DNA of 64,000 nt from Cryptoclostridium sp964637365 (GCA_964637365.1 CAZWWH010000006.1:22810-86809); one strand, 5' to 3'; positions 8,920 to 18,143 are shown, numbered from the stretch's first letter. Numbers and translations are program-made. Notes: generated by a model not told the origin, from the letters alone.

Positions 8920-8930
8920 GGAGGAACACC

Positions 8931-10121
8931 ATGTCCCTGAGCCATGATTTACCGGGCTATTGCGTGATTGAAATCAGCGGCGGCTCCATTGAACGGTTTT
9001 CCAATTTAGCCATGGAGCGCAACATTGTGCTTTGGGATATCACTGTCCTGGGGCCGGAGCGCTGGGAGGCCAAAGCTGCCTTAAAAAGTTTGGGGTCCTT
9101 GCGCCGTATCGGTCATATCACCGGTTGCTATATTACTATTAAAGAGGGAAAGGGCCTCCCTGCGGTATTGCGCAGACTGCGCCGTCACCGTCTGCTAGCT
9201 GCTGCGGCCCTTTGTATAGTATTGGCATTGGTGGTTTATGCACACTCTGTTCTTGATGTTGAGGTCATTTCAGATCAGGACATTCCGCAAAAAGTGGAAC
9301 AGGAGGTGCGGTCCATTGCGGCGGAGCAAGGAGTGCGCCCCGGACTGTTCGGAATGTCCTCTGATTGGGAGGATATCAGCAAGGAAATCCTGCGCCGCTG
9401 TCCGGAATTGTCCTGGGTGGGATTCCAAAAGAACGGTGTCACTGTTGAAATCCGGGTAGTTCTACGGGATACTGCCGACGATGAAACCACGGTTCCCGGA
9501 CACATCGTTGCCGCCAAAGACGGCGTTATTGAAGAAGTTTTGGTCCTGCGGGGAAAGCAGTGTATCGAAGTGGGGAAGCCGGTGAAGGCCGGCGATGTGA
9601 TTATTTCCGGATTTGTCACTTATGAGGATGAAGCCGGTAATGAAATTTCTCCGGCGGAATTGCTCCATGCCAAAGGGATTGTGCGAGGAACCTCTTGGTA
9701 TACCGCGAAAGGATACGCCGGTCTTACGGTGGCGGATTCTCATCCCACTGGCAATGAGTCGGAGAGCTTTTCTTTGAATCTTATGGGCAGGGAATACCTG
9801 TTATGGGGTTCCAAGCATTTTGATTTTGCCGAATACGACACGGTAGAAAAAGAAATGTCTTTGCCCTGGCAAAAGACGCCGTTGTTTCATTGGCGTACTG
9901 TGCGTGAGGTGGAAAGCGCCCAACGGCAAATCTCCTCTGATGAAGCTATGGCCCAGGCCGAAGATATCGCACGAAAAGAGGCAATGAAAAAAATTCCCAA
10001 GGACGCTGAGGTCGTTGACGAGAGCTTTCGTTATTTGGGTGAGGAAAACGGAGCCGTAGGGGTAGAAATTACCATTGAGACCAAAGAGGAGCTTGGAATT
10101 TTTCGAGAGATTGAAGAATAA
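8931..10121 (+). CDS. yqfD: Sporulation protein YqfD
   Basis: The 396-residue protein has a soluble N-terminal region (about 1-85), one membrane segment (about 86-106, LLAAAALCIVLALVVYAHSV) and a large extracytoplasmic domain ending in an acidic tail, as in YqfD. In Bacillus the gene is part of the sigma-E regulon and is needed for efficient sporulation; its mechanism is unclear. Start chosen at 8931 after AAGGAGGAAC. It follows yqfC and is ended by an intrinsic terminator, so unlike many relatives it is not transcribed straight through into phoH. Confidence 0.88.
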   Translation: MSLSHDLPGYCVIEISGGSIERFSNLAMERNIVLWDITVLGPERWEAKAALKSLGSLRRIGHITGCYITIKEGKGLPAVLRRLRRHRLLAAAALCIVLALVVYAHSVLDVEVISDQDIPQKVEQEVRSIAAEQGVRPGLFGMSSDWEDISKEILRRCPELSWVGFQKNGVTVEIRVVLRDTADDETTVPGHIVAAKDGVIEEVLVLRGKQCIEVGKPVKAGDVIISGFVTYEDEAGNEISPAELLHAKGIVRGTSWYTAKGYAGLTVADSHPTGNESESFSLNLMGREYLLWGSKHFDFAEYDTVEKEMSLPWQKTPLFHWRTVREVESAQRQISSDEAMAQAEDIARKEAMKKIPKDAEVVDESFRYLGEENGAVGVEITIETKEELGIFREIEE

Positions 10122-10128
10122 TGAATCA

Positions 10129-10169
10129 ACCACAGCAAAAGCAATACGCTCTTTGCTGTGGTATTTTTG
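10129..10169 (+). terminator. Intrinsic terminator after yqfD
   Basis: A perfect 11-bp stem (ACCACAGCAAA 10129-10139 with TTTGCTGTGGT 10152-10162) is followed by ATTTTTG. Confidence 0.85.
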
Positions 10170-10240
10170 TTGAAAGCCACGGAAAGAAATCGGATTTTCA
10201 TGAGAAACACGGAGTTTTTTGCCATTATCAATTATTTTTG

Positions 10241-10300
10241 TTGAGTAATTGAGGAAATGGGGGTATAATAACCTTGATTAAGTTTGGCTGTCAATCAAGG
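10241..10300 (+). promoter_or_regulatory. Promoter and 5' hairpin of the phoH operon
   Basis: TTGAGT (10241-10246), a 17-base spacer and TATAAT (10264-10269) form a good sigma-A promoter. The initially transcribed region contains an 8-bp hairpin, CCTTGATT (10272-10279) with AATCAAGG (10293-10300). About 190 bases of leader without a gene separate it from phoH. I see no known riboswitch in the leader. Confidence 0.6.
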
Positions 10301-10487
10301 AAAATCACAGACAAATTTTTTTGCTGCCACCGCTTATGTATAGATTCTGATGGAAAATGTGGATCCGATGGATCAAGTTTTATCTGTTTTGAGCCTTTCT
10401 TGCAGCCTATCTTTTAAATTTCAAGTCTTTTGATGAACTGAATGATTAAGTATATCTTAATTTGGGGAGGCAAAGTAAACAACGGTT

Positions 10488-11450
10488 ATGAATGAGTTGG
10501 TTTTATCTTTGGGCGATGAAGCGGAGTCCGCTGCCATTTTGGGTCAACGTGACGCAAATTTACTTTTGATTGAAAAGGCGCTTCCGTCCAAAATTCTGGT
10601 TCGAGGAAACGAAGTCCATATTCGCGGCACCGAAGAAGAGCAGGCAAATGCCCGCCGCGTATTTGAGCATCTAAAAACCTTGGCTGCCGCTAATGTAGAA
10701 ATCAATACCAATGTAATTAATTACGCTTTGGCCAGTGCTACAGAAGGAAAAGAGGAAGTGGCCAAAGAGCTTACTGGTAATATTTATGTGACCCCTCGGG
10801 GCAAGCAGATCAAAGCCCGTACTTTGGGACAAAAAAAATATGTTGACGCCTTGAAGCACAACGACATTGTTTTTGCCATTGGACCTGCCGGGACAGGGAA
10901 AACCTATCTTGCTGTGGTCATGGCGGTGTTAGCGTTAAAACAAAAAGCAGTGCGGCGCATTATTTTGACCCGTCCAGCGGTGGAAGCAGGGGAAAAATTG
11001 GGGTTTTTGCCTGGTGATTTACAGGATAAAGTGGATCCCTATTTGCGTCCTCTTTATGATGGACTTTATGATGTTATGGGCAGCGAGGCCGCCTCTAAGC
11101 TTATGGAAAAAGGTGTCATTGAGGTGGCGCCTTTGGCCTATATGCGGGGTCGTACCTTGGATGATGCTTTTATCATTTTGGACGAGGCCCAAAATACCAC
11201 ACCGCCCCAAATGAAAATGTTTTTGACTCGTATTGGTTTTGGCTCCCGTGCGGTCATCACCGGTGATGTTACCCAGGTGGACTTGGCTGCTGGGGAATGC
11301 TCCGGTTTGATTCATGCCCAAAAAGTTTTAAGAAATGTTGAAGGCATAGAGTTTTCTTATTTGAGCCAGTTGGATGTTGTGCGCCATCCTTTGGTGCAGA
11401 AAATCATCAACGCCTATGAGCGGGAGGAGCGTCATGGCAAAGAATCCTAA
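10488..11450 (+). CDS. phoH: PhoH-like ATPase
   Basis: The 320-residue protein has a P-loop GPAGTGKTYLAV (about residues 133-144), the Walker-B-type LDEAQNTTPPQMKMFL and the ITGDVTQVDL motif that define the PhoH/YbeZ family; an N-terminal KH-like region precedes them. PhoH proteins pair with YbeY in ribosome quality control and RNA metabolism, and ybeY lies two genes downstream. The spacing from GGGGAGG (10464-10470) to the ATG is unusually long at 17 bases, and an in-frame stop at 10476-10478 rules out any earlier start. Expect weak or structured initiation. It opens the phoH-pgpH-ybeY-dgkA operon and overlaps pgpH by 17 bases. Confidence 0.93.
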   Translation: MNELVLSLGDEAESAAILGQRDANLLLIEKALPSKILVRGNEVHIRGTEEEQANARRVFEHLKTLAAANVEINTNVINYALASATEGKEEVAKELTGNIYVTPRGKQIKARTLGQKKYVDALKHNDIVFAIGPAGTGKTYLAVVMAVLALKQKAVRRIILTRPAVEAGEKLGFLPGDLQDKVDPYLRPLYDGLYDVMGSEAASKLMEKGVIEVAPLAYMRGRTLDDAFIILDEAQNTTPPQMKMFLTRIGFGSRAVITGDVTQVDLAAGECSGLIHAQKVLRNVEGIEFSYLSQLDVVRHPLVQKIINAYEREERHGKES

Positions 11451-13728
11451 CCGCCTTGTCATCGGACATCGCATTTTTTCTAAGCAGGATAAAGAAAAGC
11501 TCACGGACAGCTTTCAATGGCTTCGTTGGCTTATCATTATTGTGGTTACCTTTGGAGTCTTAATTCTCCGCTCCTTTGGGGGGAGTGAGACTCTGAGCGT
11601 CGGCGATATTTGCAATGAGGATATCTATTATGAAGGCAGCACTCTGTCTTATATGAGTGACGTTAAATACGAGCAGGCCAAAAAAGCCGTGGCAGAACAG
11701 GTCAACGGCGTTTATGTCCTGGATGAGAAAAAAATTATTGAGGCGCAGAATCGTTTAACCTCTTTTGTCGATGAAGTTATCAAGACGAAAAATGCGGAGG
11801 AAGGGGATCGGTCAGGACTTTATGAAGCCCTTTTGGGCGAGGATTACAGTTCCGATGCAGTAGCGATTTTCGATAATCTGCCTTCTGAGCGTTTATATCA
11901 GCTGGAAACTATATTCCGCAGCTATTTGGAACAGCTCTATGCCAGCGGTATTAAAGAAAGCGAAATGGAGGATTTCACAGAGAAGTTTCGGCAGCAGATC
12001 GCTGACAGTGAAGTGGGCGACGATGAAAAGCAGGTGCTGAATATCTATTTAAACGCTGCGAAGATGGAGGCCAACAATGTTTATGATAAAGCTGCCACTC
12101 AAACGATTCTTGACGCTAAATTAAGCGAAGTGAAGCCTGTGGAGGTTACGGTGCGCCCCGGCCAAATCGTGGTACAAAAAGGTACTAGCGTCACCGAAGA
12201 GCAGGTGGAGATGCTAAATAAAACGGGTCTTGCGGAACATGATAAGAATTTCCTTTATTATCCGGGGATTCTTCTCTACGTTCTCTGCCTGTATTTCCTG
12301 ATTTATATTTATTGCCGCCGTTTTTCCCCTTATTATGCCTACGACAACCACGGCATTCATTTTCTAGGCACCTTTTTGGTAGGCTTTTTCGTGATTTGTC
12401 AGGCCATTATGGTCATTACCTACAGCATGAATGGTACTCTATATAGTGTTTTGGGGTATCTTTTGCCTTTGCCTGCTTTGGCCATTGTGTTGACTACCAT
12501 GATTAACCAGCGATTTTCCTATTTTTTGGTGGTCATTGTCTCAATGTTCATGGCGGTCATGACGCTGAATCAGCCTTCTTATCTCATCGTGGCTTTGGTT
12601 TCCTCGCTCTTCACCGTCCATATGGTGGGTCGTGTGCGGGAACGATACCAGCTGGTGAGCTTCGGACTTTATATTGGTATCATCAATATGGTGCTGATTC
12701 TTTGTATGGGCTTTATTGGCGGCCAAAATACCACAACGTTGTTAATTGCTTCTGTGGTAGGTTTGGCCAGCGGTTTTTTTTCCTCCTTGCTGGCCTTGGG
12801 GGTTATCCCCATTGCAGAAAATAAATTTAACATGAGCACCCCCATGAAGCTGATGGAGCTTTCCAATCCCGGTCATCCTTTGATTAAACGTCTCATGACC
12901 GAAGCGCCGGGAACCTATTACCACAGTGTTTTGGTGGGAAATTTAGCAGAGGCTGCCGCCGATGCCATTGGTGCTGATTCTCTGCTGGTGCGGGCGGCCT
13001 CCTATTTTCATGACATCGGCAAGCTAGAGCGGCCTCAATATTTTGTAGAGAATCAGGAGCCTAACATGAATCCTCATGAAAAATTGACGCCCTCTTTGAG
13101 CGCATTGATTATCATTTCCCATGTCAAGGACGGGGTGGAAATGGCCGAGGCCTATGATTTACCTCAAGCGATTGTAGATATTATCAACGAGCATCATGGC
13201 AACAGTGTAGTGCGATACTTCTATCATAAAGCCCAGGAAACCGCGGAAAGTATTGATGATGTGCCCAAAGAAGCCTTCTCCTATCCCAATCCCCGGCCTC
13301 AGACCAGAGAAAGCGCCATTGTGATGATGGCCGATAGTGTCCAGGCCGCGCTTCAAAGTCACAATATCCGTTCCAAAGGGGACATGGAAGCCCGCATTCA
13401 TGACATCATACACGCCCAACTTAACGATGGGCAGTTTGAGGAATGCGATCTTACCTTCCGAGACCTCCATAAAATTCAGGAAGCCTTTGTCAATGTGCTA
13501 AGTGGCTTGTCTCATTACCGTATCGCCTATCCCTCCTTGTCCTCTAAGGGCAAAAAAATCCTGGTGGATAAGCTGAAAAAGAAAATGGGCGACAGCAATG
13601 GGGGGATTTCCTTTCTCATGGATGAGGCATTAGTTTGTAAGATGCCGCCAGAGGAAGAGACTGCGGAAATACATGAAGACGATGAAACATTGCCTTCGTC
13701 CGATGATAGTACAACGAAAAAGGATTGA
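11434..13728 (+). CDS. pgpH: Membrane HD-domain cyclic-di-AMP phosphodiesterase (PgpH/YqfF type)
   Basis: The 764-residue product has an N-terminal membrane helix, a large extracytoplasmic 7TMR-HDED region (about 60-265), a seven-helix membrane block (about 270-460) and a cytosolic HD domain with AASYFHDIGKL and the downstream HHG and MMADSVQAA elements. This architecture is that of PgpH, which degrades the second messenger c-di-AMP. Its place between phoH and ybeY is the standard one. The start at 11434 follows GGGAGGAG; the ATG upstream at 11374 lies deep inside phoH and is rejected. It ends with an acidic tail and its stop lies next to the ybeY ribosome-binding site. Confidence 0.93.
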   Translation: MAKNPNRLVIGHRIFSKQDKEKLTDSFQWLRWLIIIVVTFGVLILRSFGGSETLSVGDICNEDIYYEGSTLSYMSDVKYEQAKKAVAEQVNGVYVLDEKKIIEAQNRLTSFVDEVIKTKNAEEGDRSGLYEALLGEDYSSDAVAIFDNLPSERLYQLETIFRSYLEQLYASGIKESEMEDFTEKFRQQIADSEVGDDEKQVLNIYLNAAKMEANNVYDKAATQTILDAKLSEVKPVEVTVRPGQIVVQKGTSVTEEQVEMLNKTGLAEHDKNFLYYPGILLYVLCLYFLIYIYCRRFSPYYAYDNHGIHFLGTFLVGFFVICQAIMVITYSMNGTLYSVLGYLLPLPALAIVLTTMINQRFSYFLVVIVSMFMAVMTLNQPSYLIVALVSSLFTVHMVGRVRERYQLVSFGLYIGIINMVLILCMGFIGGQNTTTLLIASVVGLASGFFSSLLALGVIPIAENKFNMSTPMKLMELSNPGHPLIKRLMTEAPGTYYHSVLVGNLAEAAADAIGADSLLVRAASYFHDIGKLERPQYFVENQEPNMNPHEKLTPSLSALIIISHVKDGVEMAEAYDLPQAIVDIINEHHGNSVVRYFYHKAQETAESIDDVPKEAFSYPNPRPQTRESAIVMMADSVQAALQSHNIRSKGDMEARIHDIIHAQLNDGQFEECDLTFRDLHKIQEAFVNVLSGLSHYRIAYPSLSSKGKKILVDKLKKKMGDSNGGISFLMDEALVCKMPPEEETAEIHEDDETLPSSDDSTTKKD

Positions 13729-13733
13729 AATCT

Positions 13734-14213
13734 ATGAAAATAGAAATGCGCAGTGACCAGAAAAATCTAATTCTCTCTCAAGAGGATATGGCATTTTTGG
13801 CCAAAGTGATGAACCACGCCGCCAAAGGTGAGGGGGTTCCCCGTGGCGCTATGGTAACGATTTTCTTCACTGACAATGAAACGATTCGTAAATTTAATCG
13901 AAAATTTCGTCAGATTGACCGGGCTACGGATGTTCTGTCTTTTCCCACAGCGGAGTCCGGGGAGGGCTGGGAGGATTACAGCATGTTGCCGGGGTTAGGT
14001 CCCGTGCCCCTAGGGGATCTGATTATCTCTTTGGAACGCTGTGGAGAACAGGCTGCGGAATATGGCCACAGCTTCCGGCGGGAGCTCTGTTTTTTAGCGA
14101 TTCATGGCCTTTTGCACCTTCTTGGCTACGATCATATAGAGTCTGGTGAGGCTAAGGTGATGGAAGAAAAGGCTGAGGAATACCTTCTTGCCATGGGGGT
14201 GACCCGGGATTGA
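13734..14213 (+). CDS. ybeY: Endoribonuclease / rRNA maturation factor YbeY
   Basis: The 159-residue protein contains the zinc-binding signature HGLLHLLGYDH near residues 125-135 and the upstream ATDVLSFP motif, both hallmarks of YbeY/UPF0054. It acts in 16S rRNA 3' end maturation and ribosome quality control. I prefer the ATG at 13734, about nine bases after AAGGA, over the TTG at 13725. The 3' end overlaps dgkA by four bases, suggesting coupled translation. Confidence 0.94.
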   Translation: MKIEMRSDQKNLILSQEDMAFLAKVMNHAAKGEGVPRGAMVTIFFTDNETIRKFNRKFRQIDRATDVLSFPTAESGEGWEDYSMLPGLGPVPLGDLIISLERCGEQAAEYGHSFRRELCFLAIHGLLHLLGYDHIESGEAKVMEEKAEEYLLAMGVTRD

Positions 14214-14572
14214 AGACGAAAAGCCTCTGGGAAAGCTTTGGTCACGCCTTTGATGGTTTGATGCATTGCATCCGTCATGAACGAAATATTCGCATCCACC
14301 TTACCATGGGCTGTTTTGCCTTGATTTTGGCCATCGCCCTGTCGGTGCGACCCATCCATCTCATCGTTTTGGTATTGGTTATCGCCGCAGTTATTGTCAG
14401 CGAGATGATTAATACTGCGATTGAAAACGTCATTGATCTTGTTTCACCGGAATATCACCCTTTGGCCAAGATTGTGAAAGATATTACCGCCGGTGCAGTA
14501 CTTTTTTCTTGTATTGCTGCGGTTATCATCGGTTGCTTGATATTCATACCCTATTTATGGGCGTTACTATAG
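14210..14572 (+). CDS. dgkA: Diacylglycerol/undecaprenol kinase (DgkA family), TTG start
   Basis: The 120-residue protein has three membrane helices and the family motif SEMINTAIENVIDLVSPEYHPLAK split by EMINTAIEN, with an N-terminal amphipathic segment ending RHERNIRIHL. In Bacillota this family phosphorylates undecaprenol and feeds the lipid carrier pool for wall synthesis. No ATG is available; a TTG at 14210 sits eight bases after GGGGGTG and overlaps the ybeY stop, so I use it. Position between ybeY and era is conserved in the phylum. Confidence 0.9.
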   Translation: MKTKSLWESFGHAFDGLMHCIRHERNIRIHLTMGCFALILAIALSVRPIHLIVLVLVIAAVIVSEMINTAIENVIDLVSPEYHPLAKIVKDITAGAVLFSCIAAVIIGCLIFIPYLWALL

Positions 14573-14608
14573 GATTCCCGAACTTTGAAACTAAATCAGG
14601 AGGTTATG

Positions 14609-15655
14609 ATGAAGAAATCTGCCATTCTTACCTTGTTGTTGCTATGTTGTTTCAGCGTTTTCTTATGGGGCTGCGGAAAGAAAGAAGCCGAGGAGCCTGT
14701 TCCGACTCCTGAACCGGAACCACAGTTGACTTATTGTCCCCTGGATCATGCGGTGATTGATACTATGCCTAGCCGCGTCTATGCTGTGGCGGTGGATAAT
14801 GGCCCCAAAGCGGAGCCACAAACCAATCTCAGTCAGGCAGACCTTGTTTTTGAAGTCCCGGTAGAAGGGGGAATTAATCGTTTTTTGGCCCTGTTCTACC
14901 ATAATCAACCCGACGTCATCGGGCCGGTACGCAGCGCCCGCCATTATTTTATTGAATTGGTTCAATCCTTCCACGCAATTTACGTCCATTGCGGTGGTAG
15001 CGAAATGGCCTATGATTCCATGGGCAGTGTTGAGGATATCGATGAGATGGCGGCGACCTCTACCTTCTGGCGTGATAAGTCCCGTAACGCTCCGGTAAAT
15101 CTCTATACAAGCTGGGAAAAACTCAATGAAAAGACTTCAGAAAACGGTTGGAACGATCCCCAGGCCACCACGGAATTTTCTTTCTATGATGAAGATGAGC
15201 TGACTGCTCTTCCCCAAGGGAACGCCACGGAAATTCAGATTCCATATACCTATAAGGCCGTAGGGTACACTTGGGACGCGGCGCAAAAATGTTATCTTCG
15301 TTCCTCCGATGGAAATTCCCATGTGGATCAAGCCACTGGCGCTACTCTTACAGCGGACAATATTATCACTATGAATATCAATACCCGTGTGGTGGATGAA
15401 AAGGGGCGTCTTGACATGTCCTTTGCCGGGAACAGCGGCAGCGGTTATTTGTTCCAAAACGGTAACTTTCAGGAGATTACTTGGTCCATGGCATCTACCG
15501 ACACTCCTTTGGTCTTTACCTTGGCCGATGGCAGCGCCGCCAAATTGGTACCGGGCCATACCTTTATCCAAGTGGTTCCTTCTCAGATTTCTGTGAGCCA
15601 CAATGGCACTGCTCCGGAAACCACGGAAGCTGCCGGAGAAGCGGGAGTTGAATAA
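14609..15655 (+). CDS. DUF3048 family lipoprotein (YerB-like)
   Basis: The 348-residue product has a lipoprotein signal peptide ending in a lipobox-like LWGC, with Cys at about residue 22, then an acidic proline-rich linker. The body matches DUF3048: VAVDNGPKAEPQTNLSQAD, the IGPVRSARHYF stretch, and a C-terminal half with TMNINTRVVDEKG and LADGSAAKLVPGHTFIQV. The YerB family is poorly characterised; it is exported and membrane-anchored. AGGAGG (14598-14603) precedes two adjacent ATGs; 14609 has the better spacing, 14606 is possible. It sits between dgkA and era, a place more often taken by cdd. Confidence 0.85.
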   Translation: MKKSAILTLLLLCCFSVFLWGCGKKEAEEPVPTPEPEPQLTYCPLDHAVIDTMPSRVYAVAVDNGPKAEPQTNLSQADLVFEVPVEGGINRFLALFYHNQPDVIGPVRSARHYFIELVQSFHAIYVHCGGSEMAYDSMGSVEDIDEMAATSTFWRDKSRNAPVNLYTSWEKLNEKTSENGWNDPQATTEFSFYDEDELTALPQGNATEIQIPYTYKAVGYTWDAAQKCYLRSSDGNSHVDQATGATLTADNIITMNINTRVVDEKGRLDMSFAGNSGSGYLFQNGNFQEITWSMASTDTPLVFTLADGSAAKLVPGHTFIQVVPSQISVSHNGTAPETTEAAGEAGVE

Positions 15656-15656
15656 T

Positions 15657-16565
15657 ATGGCAGAAAAAGAATTTCGTTCTGGGTTTATTACCATCATTGG
15701 CCGTCCCAACGCGGGGAAGAGCACTCTGCTCAATACGATTTTGGGGCAAAAAATCGCCATTGTTTCCGATAAACCTCAAACCACTCAAAATAAAATTCGT
15801 GGCTTTTACACCACCGAGGATGCTCAGCTGATTTTTATCGATACTCCGGGGATTCATAAGCCTAAGCATAAGCTGGGGGAATTTATGGTAGAAGCGGCCA
15901 AAAGCGCCATCGGCGGTGTGGATTTAATTTTTTATATCGTTGACGGCTCGGAAAAGTTTGGCCGTGGGGAAGAATATATCATTAAAACTCTGCCCAAGGA
16001 TATTCCCGTTTTTCTTTTGCTCAACAAAATTGACCTGATGCCAAAAGAAAAAATTTTAGAATTGATTGCCTTTTATCGTGAAAAGTTTGAATTTGCCGAA
16101 ATTGTTCCCATCTCAGCCTTGAAGGATGAGAATATCACCCATTTGCTGGATACTGTCATTGGCTATCTGGAGCCGGGGCCTTGCTTCTATCCGGAAGACA
16201 TGGTAACAGACCAGCCGGAACGGGCCATTATGGCGGAAATTATTCGGGAAAAGGTGCTGGAATTGACCAAGGATGAAATCCCTCATGCTGTTGCTGTGGA
16301 AATGGTGGAGGTCAAGGAGCGGCCCGACGGCCGCGTTTACGCCAATGCCACCATTTATGTGGAACGTGATTCCCAAAAGGGCATCATGATTGGCAAAAAT
16401 GGCTCCATGCTAAAGGAAATTGGCCGCCGTGCCCGTTTAGAAATGGAACGAACCTTAGGTTCCTCCTTTTATCTGGAATTATGGGTTAAGGTTAAAAAGG
16501 ACTGGCGAAACAAAGAAATATATTTGCGTAATTTTGGTTTTGACAAATCAAAAATTAACGAGTAA
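15657..16565 (+). CDS. era: GTPase Era
   Basis: The 302-residue protein has G1 GRPNAGKST, G2 region KPQTTQNKIRG, G3 DTPGIHKPKH, G4 NKID, and a C-terminal KH domain with GIMIGKNGSMLKEIGRRAR. Era binds the 3' end of 16S rRNA and assists 30S maturation, working with YbeY and PhoH, whose genes lie just upstream. The ATG at 15657 follows the preceding stop by one base, with GGGAG upstream; an earlier ATG at 15603 lies inside the lipoprotein gene. Confidence 0.96.
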   Translation: MAEKEFRSGFITIIGRPNAGKSTLLNTILGQKIAIVSDKPQTTQNKIRGFYTTEDAQLIFIDTPGIHKPKHKLGEFMVEAAKSAIGGVDLIFYIVDGSEKFGRGEEYIIKTLPKDIPVFLLLNKIDLMPKEKILELIAFYREKFEFAEIVPISALKDENITHLLDTVIGYLEPGPCFYPEDMVTDQPERAIMAEIIREKVLELTKDEIPHAVAVEMVEVKERPDGRVYANATIYVERDSQKGIMIGKNGSMLKEIGRRARLEMERTLGSSFYLELWVKVKKDWRNKEIYLRNFGFDKSKINE

Positions 16566-16593
16566 AATAATTTTGTCATAAAATAACAAAAAG

Positions 16594-16618
16594 CATACCA
16601 AATACTCAGATTGGTATG
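16594..16618. terminator. Hairpin after era
   Basis: CATACCAA (16594-16601) pairs with TTGGTATG (16611-16618). The T-rich flank lies on the minus-strand side only, so as a terminator for era it is weak; it may just be a structured 3' end. Confidence 0.4.
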
Positions 16619-16670
16619 TAATAATGAACCAAATGGATGAAATTCCAATATCATAAAACAAAGGCGGTGA

Positions 16671-16767
16671 GATTATGGACGGTGTCCCTCGATGGTGCCT
16701 TGCACGAAAACAGTATAATCCAAAAAGCAGGGAGCCGTTTCGCCGTGTCTCCCTGTAAGAAGGGAGA
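16671..16767 (+). promoter_or_regulatory. Structured mgtE leader with alternative pairing over the ribosome-binding site (candidate riboswitch)
   Basis: GATTAT (16671-16676) pairs with ATAATC (16715-16720), enclosing two small hairpins (GGAC/GTCC at 16677-16687 and GTGC/GCAC at 16695-16705). Downstream, CTCCCTG (16749-16755) can pair either with CAGGGAG (16728-16734) or, as TCTCCCT (16748-16754), with AGGGAGA (16761-16767), which contains the mgtE ribosome-binding site. Such mutually exclusive pairing is the usual form of a translational riboswitch. I do not recognise the M-box conserved core, so any ligand is unknown; Mg2+ would be the natural guess from the gene. Confidence 0.45.
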
Positions 16768-16772
16768 TTTTT

Positions 16773-18140
16773 ATGGATATTCAAGAAAGATTAATCCGTC
16801 TGGAACCCTTTATCGAAACCCGGGATTATCCCGCCATTGCTGCGGTGCTGGCGCCTTCTGCCCCGGTGGATATTGCCGAACTCCTTTCCCATCTCGATGA
16901 GAGTTTCATTTCCTCGGTATTGCAGTATCTTCCCGCTGACGTCACAGGGGAAGTGTTGAGCCACCTTGACGCTGAATTGCTGCCCCAAATTATGAAGGAT
17001 TTAGGCAGTGACCGCAGCGCCCAAATCCTTGATACCATGTACTCCGATGACGTTGCCGATCTTCTGGGAGAATTAACGCCTATTGAACAAAAGGAAGTCT
17101 TCGATCTCATGGAGGATGAAGATGCCGAGGACGTCAAAGGTCTGATGGTTTATCCCGACGATACCGCCGGTTCCATTATGACCACGGAGTTTGTGGCACT
17201 GAATCAAAATGTTACTGCGGAGGAGGCCATCAATATTTTACGGGCAGAGGCTCCTTCCGCTGAAACGGTTTATTATGTATATGTGGTGGATGATGACGAA
17301 GTTTTGGTGGGCGTACTGTCCCTCCGTGACCTCATTGTTACGCCGCCGCACTGGCCCTTAGAACATATCATGCATACCCATGTAAAATGCGTGGATGATT
17401 ATATGGATCAGGAGGAAGTCGCCAATATGGTGTCCCGTTATGACATCATGGCTGTTCCTGTTGTGGATAAAGAACGGCGGCTGGTAGGGATCATCACCGT
17501 TGATGACGTTCTAGATGTAATCGAAGAAGAAACCACGGAAGATGTCTTTCGTATGGCCGGTGTTCACGAAGATGAATTGGAAGAGGATGATTCCGTTCTC
17601 AAAATGATCGGCCGTGCGGTAAAATCCCGGTTGCCTTGGCTGTTAGTAACGCTGTTCGGTGGGATTTTGTCCAGCACCATTATGCGGGGACTTCAATCGG
17701 AGCTAGAAGCTGTGGTGGCCTTGGCTTACTTCACCCCATTACTTTGCGGTATGGGTGGTAATGTCGGCACCCAAAGCGCCACGGTTACGGTGCGTGGGTT
17801 GTCAACAGGACAAATTTCCCCCACGGGTTTTTTCGTTACAGTATTCAAAGAATCCAGTGTGGGCTTGTTGGTTGGGGCCTTTTGTGCGATGGTATTGGCG
17901 TTGGTCGCCTGGGTTTGGCAAGGCAGCGCTGCTTTAGGAATTTTGTTGGGAATTACCTTAATTTGCAACATGGTCATCGCCGCTACCGTTGGGACTGCCG
18001 TTCCTCTTCTATTGAAACGATTCAATATTGATCCTGCTGTGGCTTCGGCGCCTTTTATCAGCACTAGCATCGACGTGTTGGGCCTGGTGATTTATTCGGT
18101 GTTGGCATCGTTGTTCATTCCGATGATGACGGGGATTTGA
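16773..18140 (+). CDS. mgtE: Magnesium transporter MgtE
   Basis: The 455-residue protein has the MgtE N-terminal superhelical domain (about 1-130), two CBS domains (about 135-255, with MTTEFVALNQNVTAEEAI and the VDDVLDVIEEETTED end) and five C-terminal membrane helices with GGNVGTQSATVTVRGL. MgtE is a Mg2+-gated Mg2+ channel; its cytosolic domains close the pore when cytosolic Mg2+ is high. The start at 16773 follows AAGGGAG. The gene is inserted between era and recO, and its leader can form alternative hairpins around the ribosome-binding site. Confidence 0.95.
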   Translation: MDIQERLIRLEPFIETRDYPAIAAVLAPSAPVDIAELLSHLDESFISSVLQYLPADVTGEVLSHLDAELLPQIMKDLGSDRSAQILDTMYSDDVADLLGELTPIEQKEVFDLMEDEDAEDVKGLMVYPDDTAGSIMTTEFVALNQNVTAEEAINILRAEAPSAETVYYVYVVDDDEVLVGVLSLRDLIVTPPHWPLEHIMHTHVKCVDDYMDQEEVANMVSRYDIMAVPVVDKERRLVGIITVDDVLDVIEEETTEDVFRMAGVHEDELEEDDSVLKMIGRAVKSRLPWLLVTLFGGILSSTIMRGLQSELEAVVALAYFTPLLCGMGGNVGTQSATVTVRGLSTGQISPTGFFVTVFKESSVGLLVGAFCAMVLALVAWVWQGSAALGILLGITLICNMVIAATVGTAVPLLLKRFNIDPAVASAPFISTSIDVLGLVIYSVLASLFIPMMTGI

Positions 18141-18143
18141 CCA

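Noticed and set aside
16566..16772. M-box magnesium riboswitch ahead of mgtE
   Set aside because: The conserved M-box core is not found, although the region is structured, so it is reported as an unclassified leader.
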